From NCBI GenBank assembly GCA_001771815.1, contig MEPU01000004.1:558001-622000 (forward strand): a stretch of DNA of 64,000 bases. Reading direction: 5' to 3'. Every line of letters starts with the position of its first letter. Positions within the stretch are counted from its first letter, which is position 1. This DNA comes from Bdellovibrionales bacterium RIFCSPHIGHO2_01_FULL_40_29. GTDB taxonomy: Bacteria > Bdellovibrionota > Bdellovibrionia > Bdellovibrionales > Bdellovibrionaceae. The notes under the pieces are model-generated. The model saw only the letters and a program-made list of their open reading frames with translations, was not told the origin of the DNA and did no database searches. Of this stretch, positions 7,782-16,430 are shown in pieces. A program made the position numbers and the translations under genes.

Positions 7782-9505
7782 CCGTCGGAAAATGGCTCAT
7801 TGATTTACAAAAACGTTCGTCAGGCGTTGCTTTAAAATACAAAAGTGATGACCAATGGCGCGAAGTATCCTGGCCGGAATACTTAAATAAAGTCATCAGT
7901 CTGTGGATCCAGCTTCAGAAATTGGAAATTAATGCTGGCGATCATGTCGGTATTTTGTCTTCGACTCGGTGGGAATGGGTCATTGCTGATATGGCCTTGG
8001 TGGGCACGGGGATCATTTCGGTTCCGTTATACGCCAATCAAAGTGACGAGGACTTACTATTTATCATCAATCACTCAGCCATAAGTCTTTTAATCATTGA
8101 AGACGATGTGTATCAAAAACAAATCGATCGGATTAAATCACAATTCAGTAAAAATGTTCTGATCAATTCCTTTGCTGATTTTAATTTTGAAAAATCAATA
8201 AGTAAAACTCATCGACAAGATTTTTTTACTGCCTGCAAAAAAGTTAAATTCACAGATATTGCCACCATCGTTTACACATCCGGAACGACAGGAATTCCAA
8301 AGGGAGTTGTCCTTTTACATGAAGCGATCATTTCCGAAGTCGAAGAAATATTTAAACTTATTGGTGTCAAATCCGAATACACATCACTGACGTTTTTGCC
8401 TTATGCTCATGTCATGGGCCGAGTCGAAATGTGGGGAAATTGTTACAATGGACATACCTTAGCCTTTGCCGAATCCATTGATCTCCTCAAGAAAAACTTG
8501 CTCGAAATTCAACCCGATTTCATGATTGCAGTCCCACGCATATTTGAAAAAGTTTATGCGGGAATCATGACCAGTGTCGAAGCTCAACCACTCAAACAAA
8601 AACTATTCAACCAAGCCATTGCGGTGTCTGCAGAAATCGCGAAATATCGCGAGACCAAGCAAACTATCCCCTGGGATCTTTTGCTCCAGCAAGAGACCAT
8701 CTGTCGGGTTGCATTTGCTCCGATCAAAAAGGCCTTTGGTGGAAAATTATTGTTTGCTCTCAGCGGAGGCGCCCCATTAGCGCCTGAATTGGGAAATTTT
8801 TTTTCTTATTGTGGCATTCAAGTGCTTGAAGGATACGGGCTAACTGAAACGTGCGCAGCCATTACCGTTAACACCCCGTACAACTTCCATCCCGGTACTG
8901 TGGGAAATCCTATCGGAGAGGTCCAAATTAAAATTGCAAACGACGGCGAAATTCTAGTTAAAAGCAAAAAATGCTTTAAAGAGTATTACAAGAATCCACA
9001 AGCAACTGCCGAGGTCTTTAACGATGGATACTTTGCTACCGGAGATATCGGTGAATTCACAGCGACTGGCCAACTCAGAATCACAGATCGAAAAAAAGAC
9101 CTGATCAAAACAGCCAATGGAAAATATGTAGCTCCTCAAAAATTAGAAGGCCTTTTGAAACAAGAACCTTTGATTTCTCAGGTTCTGATCCACGGAGATC
9201 AAAAAAAATTCATCAGTGCTCTTATTTGTGTTGAAGAATCCGCAGTCCGCAGTTGGGGTGAAAGCCAAAATCTTCCCACAGAGGATATTCAAAATCTGAT
9301 TCAAAACCCCGCCTTCCATCTGCGAATTCAAAAACAGATTCAACGAACAAACGCAAACTTAGCTGCACATGAATCTATTAAAAAATTTGAAATCGTCAGC
9401 GATGTTTGGTCCATTGAAAATGGAAGCCTGACTCCTTCGCTCAAAGTTAAACGCAAGTTTTTAGAAAAAAAATACGCGACTCTTATCGAGGAAATGTATG
9501 AGTAA
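7778..9505 (+). CDS. Long-chain fatty-acid--CoA ligase (AMP-forming)
   Basis: 575 residues of the ANL adenylate-forming superfamily, closest in layout to bacterial FadD15/FAA1-type long-chain acyl-CoA synthetases. The phosphate-binding loop YTSGTTGIPKG is at 166-176. The A5 motif GYGLTET, the A7 motif TGDIG and the A8 hinge DRKKDLIKTANGKYV follow in order. The catalytic lysine expected in the last 30 residues falls in the Lys-rich end (LKVKRKFLEKKY). It would activate fatty acids to acyl-AMP and then acyl-CoA at the inner membrane. ATG 7778 overlaps the kinase stop (ATGA). The 3' end overlaps the next gene by 8 bases, so kinase, ligase and lipoprotein form one operon. Regulation of the ligase by the kinase is possible but only inferred from context. 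Confidence 0.9.
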   Translation: MTVGKWLIDLQKRSSGVALKYKSDDQWREVSWPEYLNKVISLWIQLQKLEINAGDHVGILSSTRWEWVIADMALVGTGIISVPLYANQSDEDLLFIINHSAISLLIIEDDVYQKQIDRIKSQFSKNVLINSFADFNFEKSISKTHRQDFFTACKKVKFTDIATIVYTSGTTGIPKGVVLLHEAIISEVEEIFKLIGVKSEYTSLTFLPYAHVMGRVEMWGNCYNGHTLAFAESIDLLKKNLLEIQPDFMIAVPRIFEKVYAGIMTSVEAQPLKQKLFNQAIAVSAEIAKYRETKQTIPWDLLLQQETICRVAFAPIKKAFGGKLLFALSGGAPLAPELGNFFSYCGIQVLEGYGLTETCAAITVNTPYNFHPGTVGNPIGEVQIKIANDGEILVKSKKCFKEYYKNPQATAEVFNDGYFATGDIGEFTATGQLRITDRKKDLIKTANGKYVAPQKLEGLLKQEPLISQVLIHGDQKKFISALICVEESAVRSWGESQNLPTEDIQNLIQNPAFHLRIQKQIQRTNANLAAHESIKKFEIVSDVWSIENGSLTPSLKVKRKFLEKKYATLIEEMYE

Positions 9506-11261
9506 AATTCTCATGGTTTTACTTCTAGCAACAATTGGGTGTGCGAATCTACCTTCACGAAAAGTAGCCAGTCAACAACCAGCTGAAGTGACCTTCTACC
9601 ATGCTGATTCCTGCAAAATCAATGGCTGCACTGAGACCTTGTTTTCTCTGACCACTCCAGAAGATCAGCAAGTCTTTGCTGATAACTTAAAAAGCCTGAT
9701 TGAAAAATCAAAAATAGCCAAATCCGAACTCAAAAAATCAAAAAACATGGATGATCTCATCAAATTTCATCTCGGAAATTCAAGTTTAGCCGAAGGCTCC
9801 AAATTTGCGCTGGATCTTCTTGAAAAACACGGTGCTCAATCTGCGACACAAATCAATGAAGTCTTCTGGTCCATTAAAAATAATTTTCGCCCACCATTAG
9901 AGACCGATGTTCAATTATTTCACGCTCCATTATTTTTTTTAAAACTAGTTGCCTACAATTCTGTGACTCCGATTTGGTCCACTGCAGACAAGTTAAAAGA
10001 TCCACAGGCATCTACATTCTGGCAGCCTCAAAATATACAAACTGCTGATACTCACAAAGGATTTGATCGCGAAAATGCCAACCATCTATCAGGCCAAGAA
10101 TGCCAGTACGACAAGGCAAAAGCCGGCTATGGAGTTCACCCGGGGTTTCACATTCGGTGTGGAGAAAAAAAGTTTAAACTCAAACTCGGCGCCGAAGTTC
10201 ATTCGTCGGCATTCAACTCGAGAATCTATTGGGCCTTGGGGTACAATGTACCCCTTATCGATTTCATTGAGCGTCCCATAATTGGCTACAATCGTCGATT
10301 GCTAACAGAATTCAACAGCCGGCGCATAGAAAATTTTCGATTAAAACTGGGGTCGGAAACTCTTTATAAGATCAACAATGAACACTATTACTCACCTTTT
10401 GAGTATATCTCAGAAGTGATACTGAAAGATGGCACATTGCTAACTTCGGATGAGTTTAAAATAAAACTTTTTAAGAATGCCCAACTTGAAAAACCAGAGC
10501 TCGTCTCTGAAAACTTTAATGAAAATTTTGAAAATGAAATTGCATCCATACGAATGCTACCGTCATCATATATTGAAAAGACAAAAGACGATGAAATCGG
10601 ACCTTGGCGATATGATCAGCTGAAACACGCAGAACGTCGCGAGTTACGAGGCCTACAACTTTTAGCGGCATGGGTTGGAAATTTCGATATGCGTATGGAT
10701 AATACCCGATTGATTCGCCAGGCTAAAACCAATGAGCTCAAACATCTTTTTTCAGATGTTGGATCAGGATTAGGTTCGTCCAACTTTCTTATGACAAAAG
10801 GATCAACACGTATTGATAAAATGAATTGGACCGTCACACGCACAATTCCTGCGACTGAAAATAGCACTGACGAGCGTGTTGAAATCAATGGCCTGATGAG
10901 TATCGAAAATAATAAGGCTTTTAGATCGATGACTTTTGAAGATGGACAATGGATGGTAACTAAAATCTGTCAATTCAGCGATGATCAACTGAAATCCTCA
11001 TTGATTGCTGCAGGGTTAACTGGGGCAGAAGCTCGCTTAGCATATGAAAAATTGCTTTTTCGCCGCAATCAGATGGTGACAGATTTTCGATTAGAAACAG
11101 AACTCAAATCATGCTTCCGAGAAGCCAATGCAAAATTAAACTACAATGAAAAAAATGATGGCCCCTTCCAGGCAATCACAATAAGCGGAGAAACTGTGCA
11201 AGCCCGATCGTCTGATCACCTTTTTATTAAAAAAGGAAAACTATTTCCGCGTCAGCCCTAA
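9498..11261 (+). CDS. Lipoprotein with a HipA-like kinase-fold signature
   Basis: 587 residues. A signal peptide ends in the lipobox ATIGC with Cys15, so the protein should be membrane-anchored on the periplasmic or outer face. The first 200 residues are not recognisable. From about 225 I see features of the HipA/atypical kinase fold. FKLKLGAE (226-233) resembles the ATP-lysine strand plus downstream Glu. GYNVP (248-252) and a helical region follow. WVGNFDMRMDNTRL (392-405) carries the D-x4-N catalytic-loop pattern (Asp397, Asn402). SDVGSGLG (419-426) sits where the metal-binding Asp loop belongs. This is pattern reading, not a database match. If real, an extracytoplasmic lipoprotein kinase is unusual, since ATP is not normally available there. 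It is the third gene of the kinase/acyl-CoA ligase operon (8-base overlap). Confidence 0.62.
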   Translation: MSKILMVLLLATIGCANLPSRKVASQQPAEVTFYHADSCKINGCTETLFSLTTPEDQQVFADNLKSLIEKSKIAKSELKKSKNMDDLIKFHLGNSSLAEGSKFALDLLEKHGAQSATQINEVFWSIKNNFRPPLETDVQLFHAPLFFLKLVAYNSVTPIWSTADKLKDPQASTFWQPQNIQTADTHKGFDRENANHLSGQECQYDKAKAGYGVHPGFHIRCGEKKFKLKLGAEVHSSAFNSRIYWALGYNVPLIDFIERPIIGYNRRLLTEFNSRRIENFRLKLGSETLYKINNEHYYSPFEYISEVILKDGTLLTSDEFKIKLFKNAQLEKPELVSENFNENFENEIASIRMLPSSYIEKTKDDEIGPWRYDQLKHAERRELRGLQLLAAWVGNFDMRMDNTRLIRQAKTNELKHLFSDVGSGLGSSNFLMTKGSTRIDKMNWTVTRTIPATENSTDERVEINGLMSIENNKAFRSMTFEDGQWMVTKICQFSDDQLKSSLIAAGLTGAEARLAYEKLLFRRNQMVTDFRLETELKSCFREANAKLNYNEKNDGPFQAITISGETVQARSSDHLFIKKGKLFPRQP

Positions 11262-11364
11262 AATTCTGCAAGCTCATCTGGAGCCAGAGTGTCCCCCAAA
11301 AGTATGGCATCTGATTTGCGATAGTCCCTCCTGAACACTAAAAAAACAAATCACAGGGGGATTT

Positions 11365-11871
11365 ATGAAATTTTTGATACCAGCAATTCTATTTGCTCTC
11401 ATCAGCACAACAGCTATGGCTCAATACAATGATGGCAGCGGCTATCGCCGCCGACCACAACCACCACGCTACCAAGATCCTTACAATCCAGCACCTCCAC
11501 GCTACGGTCATGGCGGCGGAATCAGAGGCCCACAGTACACAACTCATTGGGATGACTTAGGTGTTAATCGCTTGCCTAAATTAGTTTCTGAAATTCAAAC
11601 TATTTATGTTGGTGGACGCTTAGTGAATGAAATTTTAATCAGAGCCATTGATAATCGCGTTGATGTGGAATCCGTCCTTGCCTACCTTGCAAACGGTCAA
11701 GTTGTTCAACTTTATCATATCACTGGATCTATAAAATCAGGTCGTGAAATTCGCGGCTTTGTTGATTCTCGATATTCATTACGAATTGATCGCTTAGAAA
11801 TTCGCGCCATGTCGTCAAATTTAGTTGGTTCACGAGCTCAGATGCAAGTCGCCCTCGGTTTAGCTGATTAA
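11365..11871 (+). CDS. Small exported protein with Pro/Arg/Tyr-rich N-terminus and beta-rich C-terminus
   Basis: 168 residues from ATG 11365, with a strong AGGGGG Shine-Dalgarno 5 bases before. The signal peptide ends at about TAMAQ (residues 1-20). Residues 21-60 are low-complexity (Gly, Pro, Arg, Tyr). From 70 onward the alternating hydrophobic pattern (for example VNEILIRAIDNRVDVESV, then LRIDRLEIRA) suggests a compact beta-sandwich, somewhat like DUF2541 proteins, though I cannot confirm the family. It is monocistronic: 103 bases separate it from the operon upstream, and a strong hairpin follows (11907-11935). A periplasmic or outer-surface location is likely. The function is unknown. Confidence 0.72.
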   Translation: MKFLIPAILFALISTTAMAQYNDGSGYRRRPQPPRYQDPYNPAPPRYGHGGGIRGPQYTTHWDDLGVNRLPKLVSEIQTIYVGGRLVNEILIRAIDNRVDVESVLAYLANGQVVQLYHITGSIKSGREIRGFVDSRYSLRIDRLEIRAMSSNLVGSRAQMQVALGLAD

Positions 11872-11906
11872 TTCTGAGTATTTTGTTGTAAAAAAAATGA
11901 CGGAAT

Positions 11907-11935
11907 AAAAAAAGAGCCCCTTGGGCTCTTTTTTT
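11907..11935. terminator. Bidirectional rho-independent terminator
   Basis: A perfect GAGCCC/GGGCTC stem with a CTT loop is flanked by seven A on the left and seven T on the right. It can therefore end transcripts from both sides: the 11365 gene on the plus strand and the 11936 gene on the minus strand, whose stop codon abuts it at 11936. Confidence 0.93.
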
Positions 11936-13399
11936 CTATTCTGCAGTCGAAGCAGCTGGGTCTTCGCCGCCCTCTTTACACTGATAATTTTGGCGATTTT
12001 TTAAATAGCGATATCCAGAAAAAAGCTGATGCCCAATCATCAGGGCACCCAAAACATATGACTCTTTATTTGAAAACGCGCGCAAGTCTCCGGCTCCTTT
12101 TTTATCTGCCGTACCCGTGGCATATCCACTGCCGCTGACCTTTCCTGAACGCGCCAGCCAGTCTTTACCGAAGTATGTTGCTGTATTTATAAAATTAAAG
12201 AATAGCCACCCTTTTTGAAATTGGCTGTCGTTGTCTTGATTGTTCACAATGATTTCTGAGCTCACATTATGAGATAGCAATCCTGCCATCGCGATGGGCT
12301 TAATCTGTTCTGAACAATTTCTGCATGTCCATGTTCCTGATTTTTTATCCCATTCTAATTTTTTACCCAAAACCCGCCCTGTGACTTCGTGGGATAACTC
12401 ATGGGTTGCAAAGCCTGAGGCCGCACCCAGCATGCCTCGCGCAAGACCACCCAGTGATAAATCTTCAGGGCAGATAACATTCCACTTGAACCGATCACTT
12501 TTAGCCTCTGCGACGGTGGGGCGATCGCCTGGGCCCTCTGTCACCAAATCACCTGCAGCACTTGGTATTTCTAAACTCACTGAATTCAGCTGTGAACCAA
12601 CTGTTGGGTAGAGTTCTTTCACGGCGCAAATTTGACCTTCAATTTCTTTTTCAATCATTTTCATTTTTTGTACGGAGTCATTCGCACAAAGCTGAGTTGA
12701 GTTCGCTGGTGGTGCTAAACATTTCTTGAATATTTCAGCAGCCCTAACCGCCGAGACCTCATCTAAAATAGCCTTTTTAAATTGATAACTTCGCCAGCTG
12801 TCTCGATCGCCAGAGACTTTGAGTAGTTTCATTTTTGGATCTTGAGCCAAACAAACAGAAGGCACGCGAGAGCTAAAATAAAGATCTTTATTTGCATTCT
12901 GAATATACTGACTACTTTTGTATTCACTTTTGATATCGATGAGTAAAGCATTTATTGGTTGCCCCATATCGCGCGGAGTCCAAACGGTTTTCGATTTTAT
13001 TTGTTGAGTCATTTTTTCTAAGTGCTGGCTTGAATTAAAAAATGAAGATCTCAAAATCATTTTTTCAACTTTGTCGATATCACCCGTTGAACTTTTTTTA
13101 ATTTTTCGAGCCTCTTTAATCGACTGCAGCTTTTGTAAAAGTGGAGCTATCCGCGAGGCCTCCCACTTTAATTGCTGCTCTAATTCAACATCGTTCGACG
13201 CCCCAACCTGACATTTTTTTTCAATTCCTGATTGATTAAAATCCTGGATAAAGCGGATTTCGCTTAAATCTGTCATTGATTTGTTTTGAATCAATGCCGT
13301 TGAATCCTCACAGAAAAGTTTTGATTTTATTTGATCACAGGTTTGCGCACGAACAACGTTTAAACTAAAATATAAAATAACGATCCAGAAAACTTTCAT
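11936..13399 (-). CDS. Exported protein with an HExxH motif, possible metalloprotease
   Basis: 487 residues with a signal peptide ending at VVRAQ (1-19) and ATG 13399. The middle has long helical, Lys/Glu-rich stretches (about 60-250) and several Cys. Residues 333-338 read HELSHE within a small, Gly/Ala-rich helix (GAASGFATHELSHEVTG), a plausible zinc-binding HExxH. I could not place a third ligand. A later pair of hydrophobic segments (about 400-475) may be amphipathic or membrane-associated. CxxC near 361-364 (TCRNC) could bind metal or form a disulfide. I do not recognise the family, and the similarity to a protease rests on one short motif. The gene stands alone, divergent from the 13606 lipoprotein across a 206-base region with two dyads, and ends at a bidirectional terminator. 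Confidence 0.7.
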   Translation of the reverse strand: MKVFWIVILYFSLNVVRAQTCDQIKSKLFCEDSTALIQNKSMTDLSEIRFIQDFNQSGIEKKCQVGASNDVELEQQLKWEASRIAPLLQKLQSIKEARKIKKSSTGDIDKVEKMILRSSFFNSSQHLEKMTQQIKSKTVWTPRDMGQPINALLIDIKSEYKSSQYIQNANKDLYFSSRVPSVCLAQDPKMKLLKVSGDRDSWRSYQFKKAILDEVSAVRAAEIFKKCLAPPANSTQLCANDSVQKMKMIEKEIEGQICAVKELYPTVGSQLNSVSLEIPSAAGDLVTEGPGDRPTVAEAKSDRFKWNVICPEDLSLGGLARGMLGAASGFATHELSHEVTGRVLGKKLEWDKKSGTWTCRNCSEQIKPIAMAGLLSHNVSSEIIVNNQDNDSQFQKGWLFFNFINTATYFGKDWLARSGKVSGSGYATGTADKKGAGDLRAFSNKESYVLGALMIGHQLFSGYRYLKNRQNYQCKEGGEDPAASTAE

Positions 13400-13415
13400 T
13401 TCTGTATAATATCAA

Positions 13416-13483
13416 ATTGGCAGCCAATCCATACTCCTAGTCTATAAACTTGCACCTTAGTCCAGTTGTCGATCGTCAATTGG
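13416..13483. promoter_or_regulatory. Two dyad-symmetric sites in a divergent intergenic region
   Basis: Within the 206-base gap between the divergent 11936 and 13606 genes, 13416-13428 is a perfect inverted repeat (ATTGGC, A, GCCAAT). A further one at 13462-13483 is 18/22 symmetric about CGATCG, with CCA-x-TTG arms. The two do not share an obvious half-site, although both end in CCAAT/ATTGG-like arms. They could be operators or a promoter-proximal hairpin. No regulator gene lies next to them. Confidence 0.35.
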
Positions 13484-13605
13484 CTCACGTCAAAAAGTTC
13501 GACATCACACCCTCGCTTAAAATCAATTAAACACCACATGGCTACTGAATACAGTGGCTCTCATATTGAAACATCTTGGGTTGAAATAAGAATAAAGGAC
13601 GTTTT

Positions 13606-14223
13606 ATGAAAATACTTTTAATCATGTATGTGGCACTTGTCGTACTGGCACTTTCGGGTTGTAAGTCTAAGACGGAAACGCAGGCCATTGTTCCACCCAT
13701 CAGTGGGAATTGCGTCACCAGTCAAGTGGGTTGCCAATCCGGAATTTACAATACTCCTGGATATACTCCCTATATGTATAATGGTGGATACAATAATGGG
13801 TATAACAGTGGATATGGTTACACCAATTCCTATCAGTATGGCGGTGGTTATTCCAACGGGCCTTTTTACTATATGAATAATTCGGCTTATCTTTGCAATT
13901 GTGGTCCTGGATATGTGCCCACTTACAATACCTATGCGGGATTGGGTTGCGTGCAAAGTTCTAATATTGGTTCTTCTCATTATGCTTACTACTCTTGGGG
14001 AGCCAATAATAATCAATGGACGAATATCCCTCAGATTAGCAATCATGTCGGCTATCAAAACTCGGGATGCTATAATGGTGTTGTTCAATCCTGCTTAGTA
14101 GATCAACCCAGCACCTGTGCTGTCGGTTTCACGTGTCGTGCGGATTCTGCAAGCTCACGTTTGGGATTATGTCGAGCAAATTCAGCTCAAGGAACCGGAA
14201 CTTATGGTCCCGTGATTCGGTAA
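13606..14223 (+). CDS. Tyr/Asn/Gly- and Cys-rich lipoprotein
   Basis: 205 residues. An AAAGGA Shine-Dalgarno precedes ATG 13606. The signal peptide ends in the lipobox ALSGC (Cys19), so lipidation is expected. Residues 50-95 are a degenerate tandem of short Y-N-G-G / Y-N-x-G-Y units, then come clusters of Cys: CNCGPGYVPTYN, GLGCVQ, and a C-terminal CLVDQPSTCAVGFTC block. About ten mature cysteines imply a disulfide-bonded, EGF-like or small cross-linked surface domain. Such composition fits a surface or adhesive protein, but this is inference and no family is recognised. It is monocistronic; a 7+5 bp hairpin lies 65 bases after the stop. Confidence 0.72.
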   Translation: MKILLIMYVALVVLALSGCKSKTETQAIVPPISGNCVTSQVGCQSGIYNTPGYTPYMYNGGYNNGYNSGYGYTNSYQYGGGYSNGPFYYMNNSAYLCNCGPGYVPTYNTYAGLGCVQSSNIGSSHYAYYSWGANNNQWTNIPQISNHVGYQNSGCYNGVVQSCLVDQPSTCAVGFTCRADSASSRLGLCRANSAQGTGTYGPVIR

Positions 14224-14288
14224 TCAGCGCCCCCTGCACTTTAATGATTCAGAGTGCTCAAAATACCCTCTCAGAATGCCGCGTAAAA

Positions 14289-14318
14289 GAGCCTTAATCT
14301 TCGACAGAAGAAAGGCTC
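14289..14318. other. Stem-loop downstream of the Tyr/Gly-rich lipoprotein
   Basis: GAGCCTT (14289-14295) pairs with AAGGCTC (14312-14318), and inside it TCTTC pairs with GAAGA around a GACA loop, giving a 12-pair hairpin with a two-base bulge. There is no real T-tract on the plus side (four T on the minus side), so it is a weak terminator or an mRNA-end stabiliser. Confidence 0.4.
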
Positions 14319-14381
14319 CTATGCTATTTTCGACCCCATCAACACGCACTCTTTTTTTGCGTCTTTCCAATGGGGGCTTAT

Positions 14382-16430
14382 ATGTCAACTCACACAACTG
14401 ATTCCAATCCTCTTTTACAAAATTTCGATCTTAAAGACCAGGCGACGCCGTTTCATTTAATTAAAACCGAGAATTACCTTCCGGCACTCAATTCTGCGTT
14501 GGCTGTCGCAAAAGAAAAGATCAGTACGATTAAGGCTCAAAAAGAAATCACTTTTGCAAACACCATTGTCGCATTGGAAGAGGCCTCTGAAAAAGTGGAC
14601 ACAATAGCTGGAATTTATTTTAATTTATTTTCTGCTGAAGCCAATGAACAGCACCAGGCTTTAGCGCAAGAGATATCTCAGGTTCTTTCTTCGTTTTCTT
14701 CTGATATTTCATTGGATCTTGAGCTTTTTCAAAAAATTAAGTTTGTTTATGATCATCGTCAGAAATTAAATTTAACTCCAGAACAAGACCGTCTGACCGA
14801 AAAAATGTATTTGGACTTTGCTCGAAATGGAGCACAGCTACCACCTGACAAAAAAAATCGCCTGCGCGAATTGGATCAAGAGCTTTCTATCATGAGTCCT
14901 CAATTTTCAGAGAATGTTTTAAAAGCCACCAATGCCTATGAACTTTGGATTGAAGATAAAAAAGATTTATCAGGTCTTCCCGAGGGAGCTATCGAGGCGG
15001 CGGCCATTGCAGCTGATCAAAAAGGAAAAAAAGGCCAATGGCTTTTTACGCTGAATGCCCCATCTCTTATTCCATTTTTAACTTATGCTGATAACTGCCA
15101 GTTGCGTGAAAAGTTATGGCGAGCTAGCTCCACGAAAGCCTATGGCGGAGAATTCGATAATTCAACACTTGTGAAAAAAACAATCACATTGAAAAATGAG
15201 CGCGCTCAATTGTTGGGGTACACGACATTTGCAGATTATGTCTTAGAAGAGCGCATGGCCAAAGATACAGACACCGTATTCACATTCTTAAAGCGCTTGA
15301 TTGAACCATCAAAGCAGGCTGCCCAGCGTGATCTTGAAGAAGTGCAGGCCTTCCGAAATGAGCTTGAAGGCACATCTGAAATTAAACCATGGGATTTTGC
15401 GTATTACTCTGAAAAACTCAAAGAAAAAAAATATGCTTTTAATGACGAGGAACTGCGTCCTTATTTTAAATTAGAAAATGTCATTGATGGCGTTTTTCAG
15501 CATGCTCAAAAATTGTATGGATTAACATTCAAACCCATAACGGGAATTCCAGTCTATCACCCCGATGTTAAAACATTCGAAGTCCACGATCATTCAACGA
15601 ATGATTACATTGGTTTATTTTATATGGATTTCTTCCCGCGCGAGACTAAAAAAGGCGGCGCTTGGATGACCAGCTACCGCGAACAAGGAACCTGGGGTGG
15701 TTCTGTGAAACGCCCGCATGTCAGTATTGTTTGTAACTTCACTAAGCCAACTCCAACAAAACCGTCGCTGCTCACGTATGACGAAGTGCAAACTTTATTT
15801 CATGAGTTCGGCCATGCCTTGCACGGTTTACTTTCAAAGTGCACTTACCGTAGCCTTTCCGGAACCAATGTGTATTGGGATTTCGTCGAGCTTCCTTCGC
15901 AAATTATGGAAAATTGGACAGGAGAAAAAGAAGGTCTGGATTTATTTGCCCGTCACTTTGAAACCAATGAACCACTGCCGACAGAACTTGTGCAAAAAAT
16001 TAAAAAGGCCGCAAAGTTTCAAGCCGGCTGGATGAGTCTTCGACAGTTGTCTTATGCCTGGTTGGATATGAAGTGGCACACCACCAATCCCGAGTTGATT
16101 AAAGATGTCGATCAATTCGAAACTGAAGTCGATGATTTCACTCGCTTGCTCCCCAAAGAACCAGGAACTAACAAATCTTGTAGCTTTAGCCATATTTTTG
16201 GTGGAGGTTATGCGGCCGGTTATTATTCTTACAAGTGGGCCGAAGTTTTAGATGCCGATGCCTTTGAATTTTTCAAAGAAAAAGGCTTATTCAACGATGA
16301 GGTTGCTGCTAAATTTAAAAATAGCATTTTATCTCGTGGCGGCACGGCTCATCCGATGGATTTGTACAAAGAATTTCGTGGTCGCGAGCCAGATCCAAAT
16401 TCATTGCTACGTCGTGATGGGTTGATTTAA
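14382..16430 (+). CDS. M3-family zinc oligopeptidase (oligopeptidase A / dipeptidyl carboxypeptidase type)
   Basis: 682 residues from ATG 14382. A GGGGG box at 14372-14376 supports this start over an ATG four codons earlier. It is a cytosolic thimet-oligopeptidase-like enzyme that trims short peptides. The zinc site HEFGHALHG has His474, Glu475 and His478, followed about 25 residues on by the SGTNVYWDFVELPSQIMENW region, whose Glu supplies the third ligand. SFSHIFGGGYAAGYYSYKWAE near the C-terminus is the usual substrate-binding Tyr/Gly loop of the family. There is no signal peptide. Its stop overlaps the nadK start by one base, so M3 peptidase, nadK and recN are likely co-transcribed. Confidence 0.93.
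   Translation: MSTHTTDSNPLLQNFDLKDQATPFHLIKTENYLPALNSALAVAKEKISTIKAQKEITFANTIVALEEASEKVDTIAGIYFNLFSAEANEQHQALAQEISQVLSSFSSDISLDLELFQKIKFVYDHRQKLNLTPEQDRLTEKMYLDFARNGAQLPPDKKNRLRELDQELSIMSPQFSENVLKATNAYELWIEDKKDLSGLPEGAIEAAAIAADQKGKKGQWLFTLNAPSLIPFLTYADNCQLREKLWRASSTKAYGGEFDNSTLVKKTITLKNERAQLLGYTTFADYVLEERMAKDTDTVFTFLKRLIEPSKQAAQRDLEEVQAFRNELEGTSEIKPWDFAYYSEKLKEKKYAFNDEELRPYFKLENVIDGVFQHAQKLYGLTFKPITGIPVYHPDVKTFEVHDHSTNDYIGLFYMDFFPRETKKGGAWMTSYREQGTWGGSVKRPHVSIVCNFTKPTPTKPSLLTYDEVQTLFHEFGHALHGLLSKCTYRSLSGTNVYWDFVELPSQIMENWTGEKEGLDLFARHFETNEPLPTELVQKIKKAAKFQAGWMSLRQLSYAWLDMKWHTTNPELIKDVDQFETEVDDFTRLLPKEPGTNKSCSFSHIFGGGYAAGYYSYKWAEVLDADAFEFFKEKGLFNDEVAAKFKNSILSRGGTAHPMDLYKEFRGREPDPNSLLRRDGLI

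Noticed and set aside
12294-12611. 105-codon plus-strand frame
   Set aside because: Antisense to the HExxH protein, which has a signal peptide and terminator; no Shine-Dalgarno here.
13750-13870. CRISPR-like or minisatellite repeat
   Set aside because: The repetition comes from degenerate Tyr/Asn/Gly codons, with unit lengths and sequences that vary; no spacers or constant repeat.
13618-14088. 156-codon minus-strand frame rich in Ile/Thr/Arg
   Set aside because: It mirrors the Tyr/Asn/Gly-codon repeats of the real lipoprotein gene on the plus strand, with no start signals.
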